A stretch of 64,000 nt of DNA, from contig ONCE01000007.1 of the NCBI GenBank assembly GCA_900316245.1, forward strand, positions 152,184 to 216,183, written 5' to 3'. The translations under genes were made by a program, and so were the position numbers. The DNA is from an uncultured Bacteroidales bacterium. Lineage in GTDB: Bacteria > Bacteroidota > Bacteroidia > Bacteroidales > UBA932. The notes under the pieces were generated by a model. The model worked only from the letters and a program-made list of their open reading frames with translations. It was not told the DNA's origin and ran no database searches. Below, piece after piece: positions 26,794 through 35,431 of this stretch. Each line of letters begins with the position of its first letter. Positions within the stretch are counted from its first letter, which is position 1.

Positions 26794-27081
26794 ATGACAA
26801 ATATCAGTTTCAATAACAGATGGGTACGGATGGTCAAAGACCTTCTGTTTGCCGCCGTGGGCGCCTGGCTCGTATGGCGGGGAGGCTTCTTTTCCACCCT
26901 GCTGGGCGTATTCGCCCTGCTCTGGTACGGCCGTGACGCCTGGTACCAGATCAAGGTCCTGTGGCAGGAGAAACACTATATCCCCCAGGACAGCCCCATC
27001 TCCCGTCCCACCACAACGCCCGACGACGGAAAGATCACTGTTACCCGGGACGCCAAAGAGGTGGATTATGAGAAGGAATAA
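26794..27081 (+). CDS. Small membrane protein of unknown function upstream of dnaG
   Basis: The start at 26794 yields 95 residues. A hydrophobic region at about 16-42, probably one or two helices, is followed by a polar tail ending in acidic residues. No family was recognised. It ends 3 bases before dnaG and is first in the dnaG-metG transcript. Confidence 0.6.
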   Translation: MTNISFNNRWVRMVKDLLFAAVGAWLVWRGGFFSTLLGVFALLWYGRDAWYQIKVLWQEKHYIPQDSPISRPTTTPDDGKITVTRDAKEVDYEKE

Positions 27082-27084
27082 CGT

Positions 27085-29079
27085 ATGATTCCTAAAGAGA
27101 CAGTAGACCTCATCCTGGACACCGCCCGTGTAGAAGAGGTGGTGGGAGACTACGTGACGCTCAAACGCCGCGGGGCCTCCCTCTGGGCCTGCTGTCCCTT
27201 CCACAACGAGAAAACCCCGTCCTTTGCCGTAACGCCTTCCAAGGGCATCTACAAATGCTTTGGCTGCGGCAAGTCCGGCAGTGCGGTGGGCTTTGTGATG
27301 GATTACGAGCATATGACGTACCCCGAAGCCCTGCGTTACCTGGCCAAAAAATACAACATCGAGGTCAAGGAAGAGGAAGAAACGGCCGAACAGATAGCCG
27401 CCCGCCAGCGCAGCGAAAGCCTGATGGCGGCCTCGGAGTTTGCCTTCAACTTCTTCAAGGAGCAGCTCACGCAGCCGGAAGGAAAGGCCATAGGCTACCA
27501 GTACTTCCGCAGCCGCGGCCTGCTTCCGGAGACCATTGAGAAATACGGTCTGGGCTGGGCTCCCAAATCCAAGGAAGCCTTTACGCAGGCGGCCAAGAAC
27601 GCCGGTTACAAAGACGAGTATCTGCTGGAAACCGGCCTTTGCAGCCAGTGGGAAGACGGTTCCCTTCACGACCGCTTCTACGACCGCGTCATCTTCCCCA
27701 TCCACTCGGTAAGCGGGCGCGTCATAGCCTTTGGCGGCCGTACCCTCCTCAAGGAGAAGAGCGACAAGATAGCCAAGTACGTCAACTCCAAGGAAAGCGA
27801 GATTTACGTCAAGTCCCGCTCCCTGTACGGCATCTGGTTTGCCAAGAACGAGATGGCCAAACAGGACCGCTGCTACCTGATGGAAGGCTACCTGGACGTA
27901 CTGTCCATGCACCAGGCCGGCATCCTCAACTGCGTAGCCTCCAGCGGCACTTCCCTCACGGAGGAGCAGATCCGCATCATCAAGAAGTTCACGGAGAACG
28001 TCACCATCATGTACGACGGAGATGCCGCCGGCCTGCACGCCGCCATCCGTGCCATCGGCATGATTCTCAAAGAGGGTATGAACCCCCGCGTGGTCTTCCT
28101 GCCCGACGGGGACGACCCTGATTCCTTCTCCCAGAAACATACGCTGGAAGAGATCCAGGACTACATCAAGGACAACGAGCAGGACGGCATAGCCTTCAAG
28201 ACCAACCTCCTGCTGGAGGAAGCCGGAGACGACCCTCTCAAGAAGGCCAACCTCATCAACGAGATAGCCGATACGGTGGCCGACATTCCCGACGCCATCA
28301 AGCGCCAGGTCTACGTGGACACCGTGGCCCGCCAGTTTGGCATAGAGTCCGACATTATCCAGGACCGCGTCCGCAAGACCCGCGAGAAGAACCGCCGGGA
28401 GATGCCCGGTCGAGCCGGGCATGACGAAAGGAGTGCCGGGCCGGACGGAAGGAGTGCCGGGCCGGACCAAAACGTCATGGCCGACACCGATCGGCCATCT
28501 ACAGAGCGGAGGATTCTGGAAGAAGACCGGATTCTGGCTCCCGCCGAGCGGGAACTCCTGGGCTTCATCCTTCGCTATGGCCGCAATCCCCTGCAGTTTG
28601 AAACCGACTCCGAGTTCTACGATCCGGAAGGTTCCCAGACGGTGGCGGATTTCATAGATTCGGCCCTCTCCTCAGACGATATCCACTTTGGCAACAAGGC
28701 CTACGAGGCAACTTACAATGCCTACTTCGCCCTGTATGACCAGGGCCTGGAACAGGATGACATTGTCCTGGCCCTCCTCAATGGGGAAGACCGCGTTGTG
28801 GCCGGGGTGGCCGCAGAGCTTTCGTCCGAGAAATACGAACTCACCGTCCACAACTTTACGGACGCCCTTACCACCACGGATTCCTGGCTGGTAACCTATG
28901 TTCCCAGAGCCATCCTGGTCTATCACGACAAAAGGATAGAGGCCCAGCAGGCCGATATTGCCCGGAAACTGAAAGCCGATGTAAGCATAGAGGAGGCCAA
29001 GGAACTGATGACCCGACTCACCCGACTCAATGAATTCAAAAAGAAACTCAATATCAAACTTGGAAGACTGAAGAAATGA
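27085..29079 (+). CDS. dnaG: DNA primase
   Basis: The 664-residue protein has the N-terminal CHC2-type zinc finger ([12 protein letters not shown] at about 37, then CFGCGKSG at about 59). The catalytic Toprim core follows with [14 protein letters not shown] at about 266 and [12 protein letters not shown] at about 311. The C-terminal helicase-binding region is at about 480-664. Between core and C-terminus a 33-residue stretch (about 440-472) is encoded by two REP-like palindromes flanking a 21-bp tandem repeat. It keeps the frame and lengthens the natural linker. Primase makes RNA primers for replication. It overlaps metG by 4 bases. Confidence 0.96.
   Translation: MIPKETVDLILDTARVEEVVGDYVTLKRRGASLWACCPFHNEKTPSFAVTPSKGIYKCFGCGKSGSAVGFVMDYEHMTYPEALRYLAKKYNIEVKEEEETAEQIAARQRSESLMAASEFAFNFFKEQLTQPEGKAIGYQYFRSRGLLPETIEKYGLGWAPKSKEAFTQAAKNAGYKDEYLLETGLCSQWEDGSLHDRFYDRVIFPIHSVSGRVIAFGGRTLLKEKSDKIAKYVNSKESEIYVKSRSLYGIWFAKNEMAKQDRCYLMEGYLDVLSMHQAGILNCVASSGTSLTEEQIRIIKKFTENVTIMYDGDAAGLHAAIRAIGMILKEGMNPRVVFLPDGDDPDSFSQKHTLEEIQDYIKDNEQDGIAFKTNLLLEEAGDDPLKKANLINEIADTVADIPDAIKRQVYVDTVARQFGIESDIIQDRVRKTREKNRREMPGRAGHDERSAGPDGRSAGPDQNVMADTDRPSTERRILEEDRILAPAERELLGFILRYGRNPLQFETDSEFYDPEGSQTVADFIDSALSSDDIHFGNKAYEATYNAYFALYDQGLEQDDIVLALLNGEDRVVAGVAAELSSEKYELTVHNFTDALTTTDSWLVTYVPRAILVYHDKRIEAQQADIARKLKADVSIEEAKELMTRLTRLNEFKKKLNIKLGRLKK
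28401..28426 (-). repeat. REP-like coding palindrome, copy 2 (in dnaG, reverse orientation)
   Basis: Arms ATGCCCGG (28402-28409) and CCGGGCAT (28415-28422) pair perfectly, followed on the plus strand by GACG. On the minus strand it reads CGTCAT-GCCCGG-loop-CCGGGC-ATC, matching the other copies. Confidence 0.75.
28426..28467 (+). repeat. 21-bp tandem repeat (two units) between the dnaG palindromes
   Basis: Units 28426-28446 and 28447-28467 differ at one base and each encode the RSAGPD-type heptapeptide. The repeat lies between two oppositely oriented palindromes, giving a mosaic resembling a BIME. Confidence 0.7.
28473..28499 (+). repeat. REP-like coding palindrome, copy 3 (in dnaG)
   Basis: CGTCAT, GGCCGA, loop CACCGA, TCGGCC, ATC. 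The arms pair perfectly. Relative to the lolE copy two arm positions have changed, and the opposite arm has changed to match. Confidence 0.75.
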
Positions 29080-31256
29080 GCTACAAGAGAACCCTTGTGA
29101 CCTGCGCGCTTCCCTACGCCAACGGTCCCGTCCATATTGGCCATCTGGCCGGCGCCTACATTCCCGGAGACATCTACGTCCGCTACCTGCGTATGCGCGG
29201 GGAGGATGTGGTCTTTGTCTGCGGCTCCGACGAGCACGGCGTGCCCATCACCATCAAGGCCCGCGCCAACGGCGTAACCCCGCAGGACATTGTGGACAAG
29301 TACCACAAGGTAATGAAAGACGCCTTCGCGGGTCTGGGAATCAACTTTGACATATACTCCCGCACCTCTTCGGCCGTGCACGAGAAGAACGCCTCCGAGT
29401 TCTTCCGCAAACTCTACGACCAGGACAACTTCATTACCCAGGAGAGCGAGCAGCTCTACGATGAAGAGGCCAAGATGTTCCTTACGGACCGTCTCATCGA
29501 GGGAACCTGCCCCAAGTGCGGCAACCCCCACGCCTACGGAGACCAGTGCGAGAATTGCGGCAGCACCCTTAGCCCCGAAGAGCTCATAGACCCCAAGTCC
29601 AAGCTCAGCGGCAGCACCCCCGTCAAGAAAAAGACCAAGCACTGGTACCTGCCCCTGAACCAGTACGAGCCCTGGCTCCGAGACTGGATCCTGGAGCAGC
29701 ACAAGGAATGGAAGACCAATGTATACGGCCAGTGCAAGAGCTGGCTGGACGGCGGCCTGCAGCCCCGCGCCGTCACCCGTGACCTGGACTGGGGCGTACC
29801 CGTTCCGGTAGAAGGAGCAGAAGGAAAGGTCCTCTACGTGTGGTTCGACGCCCCCATCGGCTATATCTCCAACACCCAGGAGCTGCTGCCCCAAAGCTGG
29901 GAGAAATGGTGGAAAGACCCCGAGACCAAGCTGGTGCACTTCATTGGCAAGGACAACATCGTGTTCCACTGCATCGTGTTCCCGTCCATGCTCAAGGCCT
30001 ACGGAGACTACATTCTCCCGGACAACGTGCCCTCCAACGAGTTCCTCAACCTGGAAGGAGACAAAATCTCCACGTCCCGCAACTGGGCCGTCTGGGTGCA
30101 CGAATACGAGCAGGAATTCCCCGGCTGCGAGGACGTGCTGCGTTACGTGCTCACCGCCAACGCCCCCGAAACCAAGGACAACGACTTTACCTGGAAAGAC
30201 TTCCAGAGCCGCAACAACAGCGAACTGCTGGCCGTCTTCGGCAATTTCGTGAACCGTGCCGTAGTCCTTACCCACAAGTACTTTGGCGGCGCCGTTCCGG
30301 AAAACAAGAAGCCGGAGGCCATTGACAAGGAGACCCTGGAGGCCTTGAAGCCCTGCCGGGAAGCCCTGGAGAAATACATCGAGACCTACCACTTCCGCGA
30401 AGCCCTCAAGGAAGCCATGAACATGGCCCGCATCGGCAACAAGTACATCTCCGACATGGAGCCCTGGAAGGTGGCCAAGGAAGATATGGACCGCTGCGCC
30501 AGCATCCTCTACACCTGCCTGCAGATCTGCGCAGACCTCGCCATCGCCTTCGAGCCCTTCACTCCTTTCAGCGCCGAAAAGCTGCGCACCATCCTCCGTG
30601 TGGGCCTCAACGCCGGAACCGACCACCGCGCCGGAGAAGGAACCCCCACCGTGAACTTCTTCAAACCCGAGGAAGGCAAGGCCGTCCATACGGCCCCGTC
30701 ATCCCCGGCTCCGACCGGGGATCTGATCCTGGACTGGAACATGCTGGGCAACGCCGAACTCCTCCCCGCCGGTCACCAGCTGGGAGAAGCCGTGCTGCTG
30801 TTCCGCAAGATTGAAGATGAGGAAGTGAATGCCCAGATTGCCAAGCTGGAAGCCATCAAGAAGGCCCGCGAAGAGGCCGAAGCCGCCAAGGCCGCCGAGG
30901 AAGCCTCCAAGAAGGTGGAGCCCCAGAAGGCCGAAGTCACCTTTGACCAGTTTGGCGCCATGGACATCCGCACCGCCACCGTGCTGGCCGCCGAGCGCGT
31001 ACCCAAGACGGACAAGCTCCTCAAGCTCACCATCGACACGGGCATTGACACCCGCACCATCGTCTCCGGCATCGCCGAGTACTACAGCCCCGAAGACATG
31101 CTGGGCAAACAGATCTGCATCCTCGCGAACCTCGCTCCGCGCACCATCCGCGGCATCGAGTCCAAGGGCATGATCCTGATGGCCAAGCAGGGAGACGGCA
31201 AGATGCGCTTCATCACGCCCCAGGAGGTCGTGACCAACGGAGCCCAGATAGGTTAA
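29076..31256 (+). CDS. metG: Methionyl-tRNA synthetase with C-terminal tRNA-binding domain
   Basis: The 726-residue protein has the class I HIGH-type motif ([11 protein letters not shown], about 15-25), a zinc knuckle ([18 protein letters not shown], about 145-162) and KMSKS replaced by KISTS (about 329), a common variant. The anticodon-binding helices follow, and a C-terminal EMAP/Trbp111-like OB domain occupies about 625-726. Between the helical domain and the DLLPAGHQ-like segment there is an added stretch (about 508-560). It contains a perfect REP-like palindrome at 30697-30723 (residues about 541-549). It overlaps dnaG by 4 bases. Confidence 0.96.
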   Translation: MSYKRTLVTCALPYANGPVHIGHLAGAYIPGDIYVRYLRMRGEDVVFVCGSDEHGVPITIKARANGVTPQDIVDKYHKVMKDAFAGLGINFDIYSRTSSAVHEKNASEFFRKLYDQDNFITQESEQLYDEEAKMFLTDRLIEGTCPKCGNPHAYGDQCENCGSTLSPEELIDPKSKLSGSTPVKKKTKHWYLPLNQYEPWLRDWILEQHKEWKTNVYGQCKSWLDGGLQPRAVTRDLDWGVPVPVEGAEGKVLYVWFDAPIGYISNTQELLPQSWEKWWKDPETKLVHFIGKDNIVFHCIVFPSMLKAYGDYILPDNVPSNEFLNLEGDKISTSRNWAVWVHEYEQEFPGCEDVLRYVLTANAPETKDNDFTWKDFQSRNNSELLAVFGNFVNRAVVLTHKYFGGAVPENKKPEAIDKETLEALKPCREALEKYIETYHFREALKEAMNMARIGNKYISDMEPWKVAKEDMDRCASILYTCLQICADLAIAFEPFTPFSAEKLRTILRVGLNAGTDHRAGEGTPTVNFFKPEEGKAVHTAPSSPAPTGDLILDWNMLGNAELLPAGHQLGEAVLLFRKIEDEEVNAQIAKLEAIKKAREEAEAAKAAEEASKKVEPQKAEVTFDQFGAMDIRTATVLAAERVPKTDKLLKLTIDTGIDTRTIVSGIAEYYSPEDMLGKQICILANLAPRTIRGIESKGMILMAKQGDGKMRFITPQEVVTNGAQIG
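30697..30723 (+). repeat. REP-like coding palindrome, copy 4 (in metG)
   Basis: CGTCAT, CCCCGG, loop CTCCGA, CCGGGG, ATC. The arms ATCCCCGG (30701-30708) and CCGGGGAT (30715-30722) pair perfectly. The element is in frame within the linker of metG. Confidence 0.75.
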
Positions 31257-31271
31257 TCCCTTTCAATACGG

Positions 31272-32141
31272 TTACAGATCCGCTGGAGAAATCCAGCGGA
31301 TTTCTTTATCCCTACGCCACCAGGTTAGCTGGCGCTTGGCGTAGTGGCGGGTGTTGGATTGGATATGGCGGACGGCGGTATCCCGGTCGCACTTTCCGTC
31401 AAAGTACTCGAACATTTCCCTGTACCCTACCGTCTGCAGGGCGGGAAGGTTCCGGTACGGGAGCATTTTACGGGCTTCGGCCTCCAGGCCCTGGTCCACC
31501 ATCTTGAGCACACGGGCGTTGATGCGCTCGTAAAGTTCTTCGCGGGGCCGTTCCAGGCCGATTTTCACAATCTCGAAGTCCCGCTCCTTGAACTGGCGGG
31601 TCTTATAGGAGGAGAAGGGCTTGCCGGTGTACATACTCACCTCCAGGGCACGGATGACACGCTGGCCGTTGGAAAGGTCCAGTTCTTCGTAGGAGACGGG
31701 GTCCAGTTCCTTGAGCTCATTGGCCAGCACTTCCACGCCTTCGTCCCTCAGGCATTCCATCAGGTGCTCCCTTAGCTGCAGCGGCACTTCCGGAAAATCG
31801 TCCAGGCCGTAGCAGAAGGCATCTATGTACAGCATGGAGCCGCCGCACATCACCAGGGTCTCGTGGCCTTGGTCGAAGAGCTGGTTGACCAGGTTCAGGG
31901 CTTCTACCTCATAGATTCCCGCGGTGTAGTTGCGGGTGATGGGAACCGACCTTATGAAATAATGCTTCACGGCAGCAAGCTCCCGACGGGAGGGTACTGC
32001 CGTGCCTATTCTGAGTTCTTTGTAAATTTGGCGGGAATCGCAGGAGATAACGGGGGAACCTACCTCCAGGGCGCGCTTGATGGCATAGCCGGTTTTTCCG
32101 ACAGCGGTGGGACCCAGTATGATCTCAAGGCGCCGGGGCAT
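31272..32141 (-). CDS. miaA: tRNA dimethylallyltransferase
   Basis: The 289-residue enzyme has the P-loop GPTAVGKT (about 9-16), SCDSRQIYKELRIGT (about 34-48), a GGSMLYIDAF segment (about 100) and NTRHYAKRQLTWWR near the C-terminus. It adds dimethylallyl to A37 of tRNAs reading UNN codons. The zinc finger of longer homologues is absent, as usual in this phylum. It starts 3 bases after the pRiA4b-like gene and converges with metG. Confidence 0.95.
   Translation of the reverse strand: MPRRLEIILGPTAVGKTGYAIKRALEVGSPVISCDSRQIYKELRIGTAVPSRRELAAVKHYFIRSVPITRNYTAGIYEVEALNLVNQLFDQGHETLVMCGGSMLYIDAFCYGLDDFPEVPLQLREHLMECLRDEGVEVLANELKELDPVSYEELDLSNGQRVIRALEVSMYTGKPFSSYKTRQFKERDFEIVKIGLERPREELYERINARVLKMVDQGLEAEARKMLPYRNLPALQTVGYREMFEYFDGKCDRDTAVRHIQSNTRHYAKRQLTWWRRDKEIRWISPADL
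31278..31308 (+). terminator. metG terminator embedded in the 3' coding end of miaA
   Basis: A 10-bp perfect stem ATCCGCTGGA (31278-31287) / TCCAGCGGAT (31292-31301) with a GAAA tetraloop is followed by TTCTTT. It lies 21 bases after the metG stop and on the other strand encodes the last residues of miaA. Confidence 0.7.
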
Positions 32142-32144
32142 AGA

Positions 32145-32699
32145 CTATTCTTCGCCTTCGTCGTAGATTTCTTTGCCGTCTTCGTCTTCCTCTTCTTCCT
32201 CCTCCTCTTCCAGGTCTTCGTCGTCGAAGTCTTCGTCATCCTCTTCTCCTTCTCCGGGAAGGTGACGCTGGGTTTCGGGAAGGTCTTCAAAGGCTACGTA
32301 GCCGTTTTCAAACTCGATGGGATTGGGACCCTTGGTCTCTGCCAGAACGGGGAAGTCCGGCTGGACTTTCACGCCTTCGGCCTCTCCTTCCACGAGGATG
32401 TTGACGCTCTTTTTATTGGTAACGTCGTAGAAATAGACGAAACTGTCCGTTCCGGCCTTGACGGCTTTTTCCAGGGAAATCTGGTCCACGGTACCGGCAC
32501 CCAGGTCAAAGAGACCCCAGCGGCCCACAACGTTGCCTTCTATATCCAGGCCTTTGAACATGATGAGCTGATCCTGGGGAAACTCCAGGTCTGCCCTGAT
32601 TTGCTTATGAAGAGTGTACAGTGTGGTGGCACCGTTCACGTGATAAACTCTGTAAAAACCCTTGATACCTGAGAGGGTTACTCTTAACTTGAATACCAT
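32145..32699 (-). CDS. Plasmid pRiA4b ORF3-like protein with acidic tail
   Basis: The 184-residue protein resembles the pRiA4b ORF3/IS1096 passenger family (PF07929-like). This shows in its small alpha/beta domain beginning with VFKLRVTLSGIKGFYRVYHVNGATTLYTLHKQI split by short strands. The family has no established function; despite its name, no transposase is nearby and the protein is probably chromosomal core. The last 40 residues are almost all Asp and Glu. A TATATTTG box (minus strand 32711-32704) ends four bases before the ATG. It is in one operon with miaA. Confidence 0.68.
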   Translation of the reverse strand: MVFKLRVTLSGIKGFYRVYHVNGATTLYTLHKQIRADLEFPQDQLIMFKGLDIEGNVVGRWGLFDLGAGTVDQISLEKAVKAGTDSFVYFYDVTNKKSVNILVEGEAEGVKVQPDFPVLAETKGPNPIEFENGYVAFEDLPETQRHLPGEGEEDDEDFDDEDLEEEEEEEEDEDGKEIYDEGEE

Positions 32700-32703
32700 A
32701 ATT

Positions 32704-32711
32704 CAAATATA
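32704..32711 (-). promoter_or_regulatory. -7 box abutting the start of the pRiA4b-like gene
   Basis: TATATTTG on the minus strand, exact consensus; 4 bases before the ATG at 32699. Confidence 0.5.
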
Positions 32712-32753
32712 CTGCTTTTTTCCGGTTCCGTTGCAAATTATCTTAAAAAACAC

Positions 32754-32761
32754 TACTTTCG
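32754..32761 (+). promoter_or_regulatory. -7 box abutting the start of the YigZ gene
   Basis: TACTTTCG, a near match to TAnnTTTG, ends 5 bases before the ATG at 32767. It is divergent from the miaA operon promoter, 42 bases away. Confidence 0.4.
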
Positions 32762-32766
32762 TACAG

Positions 32767-33366
32767 ATGGAATGGAACGACCAATACAAGAGCATTGAAG
32801 CCCCCTCCGAAGGCCTTTTCAAGGACAACGGTTCACGCTTCATCGCCCTGGCCTATCCGGTGGAAACGGAGGAAGAGGTGAAGACCATCGTGGCCGGTCT
32901 CCGCAAGGAGTATCACGATGCCCGTCACCACTGCTACGCCTACCGCCTGGGCTACAAAGGAGACGTCTGGAGAGCCTCCGACGACGGAGAACCTTCCGGG
33001 AGCGCCGGCCGGCCCATCCTGGGGCAGATCGATTCCATCGGCCTGAGCGATATCCTGGTGGTGGTGGTCCGCTACTTCGGCGGCATCAAACTGGGCATTC
33101 CGGGGCTCATCCGGGCGTACAAGACCTCCACGGCCGACGCCCTCTCATCGGCCTGTATCATTGAAAAAGTAGCCTCCCGGCACTTCCGGGTCACTTTTGA
33201 CTACCTTTCCATGAATGCCGTGATGAAGGTACTCAAGGATATGGACCTGCCCCAGACGGCTCAAAACTTCGCCGAGGAGTGCAGCCTGGAGACCCGCGTC
33301 AGGCTGGCTTCGGTTGAAGATTTCTTGGAAAGAACGAAGAATATTGCAAAATTGGAAGAAATATAG
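32767..33366 (+). CDS. YigZ/IMPACT family protein
   Basis: The start at 32767 (MEWNDQYKS) gives 199 residues, the standard size; upstream in-frame codons run into the promoter. The family signature is clear: DDGEPSGSAGRPIL (about 76-89) and VVRYFGGIKLGIPGLIRAY (about 101-119). YigZ proteins contain an EF-G-like fold and are related to the translation regulator IMPACT; their bacterial role is not settled. Confidence 0.9.
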   Translation: MEWNDQYKSIEAPSEGLFKDNGSRFIALAYPVETEEEVKTIVAGLRKEYHDARHHCYAYRLGYKGDVWRASDDGEPSGSAGRPILGQIDSIGLSDILVVVVRYFGGIKLGIPGLIRAYKTSTADALSSACIIEKVASRHFRVTFDYLSMNAVMKVLKDMDLPQTAQNFAEECSLETRVRLASVEDFLERTKNIAKLEEI

Positions 33367-33433
33367 GTTTTATCAATAATAATTATTAACTTTCGGAACT
33401 TAACTAGTAACAAAATTTAACTATTTAATAACC

Positions 33434-34510
33434 ATGTCTAAAAAAGTTCACGTCTTTAACGCCGGCCCCTGCCTCCTGCCCCAGGTGGCCATTGACAACG
33501 CCATTGCTGCCCTGAAAGACTTCAGCGGCACCGGCATTTCCGTCCTTTCCATCTCCCACCGTACCAAGGAGTGGGATGCCGTGATGGATGAGTGCCGCGC
33601 CCTCTGGAAGGAACTCCTGAACATCCCGGACACCCACGAGGTGGTATTCCTGGGCGGCGGCGCTTCCCTGCAGTTCCTCTATGTGGCCATGAACTATCTG
33701 GAGAAGAAGGCCGCCTATCTGGACACCGGCGTATGGGCCCACAAGGCCCTCGTAGAGGCCCAGGGCATTGGCGAGGCCTATGCCATTGCCTGCTCCAAAG
33801 ACAAGAACTACACTTATATCCCCAAGGGATTTGAAATTCCTGCGGATCTGGATTACCTCCACATCACCACCAACAACACCATCTACGGCACGGAAATCAA
33901 GAAGGATATGGATTGCCCCTGCCCCCTGATTGCCGATATGTCCTCCGACATCATGTCCCGTCCGGTGGACGTGAGCAAGTACACCCTCATCTACGGCGGC
34001 GCCCAGAAGAACGTGGGTCCTGCCGGCGTCATCTTCGCCATCATCAAGAAAGACGCCCTGGGCAAGGTTACCCGCCACATCCCTACCATGCTGGACTACC
34101 GCACCCACATTGACAAACTCTCCATGTTCAACACCCCTCCCGTGTTCAATATCTTCGTGATGAACGAGACCCTCAAGTGGATCAAGAGCATGGGCGGCGT
34201 AGAGGCCATCCAGAAGATCAACCAGAAGAAGGCAGACCTTCTCTACGGAGAAATTGACCGCAACTCCCTGTTTGTGGGCACCGCCGCCAAGGAAGACCGT
34301 TCCCTGATGAACGTGTGCTTCGTGATGGCTCCCGGCAAGGAAGACCTCCAGGACGAGTTCTTCGCCTTTGCCAAGGAGCGCGGTATGGTGGGCATCAAGG
34401 GCCACCGTTCCGTGGGCGGATTCCGCGCCTCCCTGTACAACGCCTGCACCGTAGAGGATGTCCAGGCCCTGGTAGACTGCATGCAAGAATTTGAAAAACT
34501 GAAGAAATAA
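33434..34510 (+). CDS. serC: Phosphoserine aminotransferase
   Basis: The 358-residue class V aminotransferase begins [13 protein letters not shown]. It carries [16 protein letters not shown] (about 73), the Schiff-base Lys in [13 protein letters not shown] (about 195) and C-terminal [15 protein letters not shown]. It converts 3-phosphohydroxypyruvate to phosphoserine. A TAACTTTC box (33387-33394) precedes it by 39 bases. serA starts on the last base of its stop codon, so the pair is coupled. Confidence 0.96.
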   Translation: MSKKVHVFNAGPCLLPQVAIDNAIAALKDFSGTGISVLSISHRTKEWDAVMDECRALWKELLNIPDTHEVVFLGGGASLQFLYVAMNYLEKKAAYLDTGVWAHKALVEAQGIGEAYAIACSKDKNYTYIPKGFEIPADLDYLHITTNNTIYGTEIKKDMDCPCPLIADMSSDIMSRPVDVSKYTLIYGGAQKNVGPAGVIFAIIKKDALGKVTRHIPTMLDYRTHIDKLSMFNTPPVFNIFVMNETLKWIKSMGGVEAIQKINQKKADLLYGEIDRNSLFVGTAAKEDRSLMNVCFVMAPGKEDLQDEFFAFAKERGMVGIKGHRSVGGFRASLYNACTVEDVQALVDCMQEFEKLKK

Positions 34511-35430
34511 TGAAGGTTTTACTTGCCACCCAGAAGCCCTTCGCCGCCAAGGCCGTTGAAGGCATTGTGTCCATCCTCACCGAAGGCGGACACCAGGTAG
34601 AGAAATTGGAAAACTACGCCAGCCAGGAAGCCCTGCTTGCCAGCGTGGCAGACGCCGAGGCCCTCATCATCCGCTCGGACAAAATCACGGAGGAAGTGAT
34701 GGCCGCCGCCCCCAAGCTCAAGATTGTGGTGCGCGCCGGAGCCGGCTTTGACAATGTAGACCTGGAAGCCGCCACCAAACGCGGCATCGTGGTTATGAAC
34801 ACCCCTGGCCAGAACTCCAACGCCGTGGCCGAGCTGGCCCTGGGCCTGATGATCTTCATGGCCCGTACGCAGTTCACCCCTGCCACCGGTTCCGAACTGC
34901 AGGGCAAGCGCCTGGGCGTTCAGGCCTATGGCAACGTGGGCCGTCTTGTGGGCCAGAAGGCCAAGGCCCTGGGGATGGAAATCTGCGCCCTGGACCCCTT
35001 CCTCACCGACGAGCAGATCATCGCCGGCGGCGCCCAGCCCGTCCACTCCGTGGAAGAGCTCTACGCATCGTCCGACTACCTCTCCATCCATATCCCGGCC
35101 CTGCCCAGCACCATCGGCAGCATTGGCTACGACCTAATTACCAAGATGCCCAAGGGCGCCACGCTGGTAAACACCGCCCGCAAGGAAGTGATTGACGAAG
35201 ACGGCCTGTTCCGCGCCCTCGAAGAGCGTCCGGACCTCAAGTACGTAGCCGACGTAATGCCCGACAACTACGCCGCCCTGCAGGAGAAATTTGGCCCGCG
35301 CGTATTCGCCACGCCCAAGAAGATGGGTGCCCAGACGGCAGAAGCCAACGTGAACGCCGGCCTGGCCGCCGCCCGTCAGATTGTGGATTTCTTCGCCACC
35401 GGCAACTGTAAATTCCAAGTGAACAAGTAA
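34510..35430 (+). CDS. serA: D-3-phosphoglycerate dehydrogenase, short form
   Basis: At 306 residues this is the short form without an ACT domain, so serine feedback through ACT is not expected. The NAD-binding GNVGRLVGQKAKALG is at about residue 140 and the catalytic Arg is in NTARKEV (about 221). The usual His of the catalytic pair is replaced: the C-terminal site reads ATPKKMGAQTAEAN (about 271-284), with Lys where His is expected. The usual Glu-containing motif is ADVMPDNY. This Lys-type site is typical of Bacteroidota SerA. The start at 34510 overlaps the serC stop by 1 base. Confidence 0.93.
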   Translation: MKVLLATQKPFAAKAVEGIVSILTEGGHQVEKLENYASQEALLASVADAEALIIRSDKITEEVMAAAPKLKIVVRAGAGFDNVDLEAATKRGIVVMNTPGQNSNAVAELALGLMIFMARTQFTPATGSELQGKRLGVQAYGNVGRLVGQKAKALGMEICALDPFLTDEQIIAGGAQPVHSVEELYASSDYLSIHIPALPSTIGSIGYDLITKMPKGATLVNTARKEVIDEDGLFRALEERPDLKYVADVMPDNYAALQEKFGPRVFATPKKMGAQTAEANVNAGLAAARQIVDFFATGNCKFQVNK

Positions 35431-35431
35431 T

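Noticed and set aside
32145-32699. A mobile-element passenger gene (IS1096/pRiA4b name)
   Set aside because: No transposase, inverted repeats or composition shift is seen, and the gene is in an operon with miaA.
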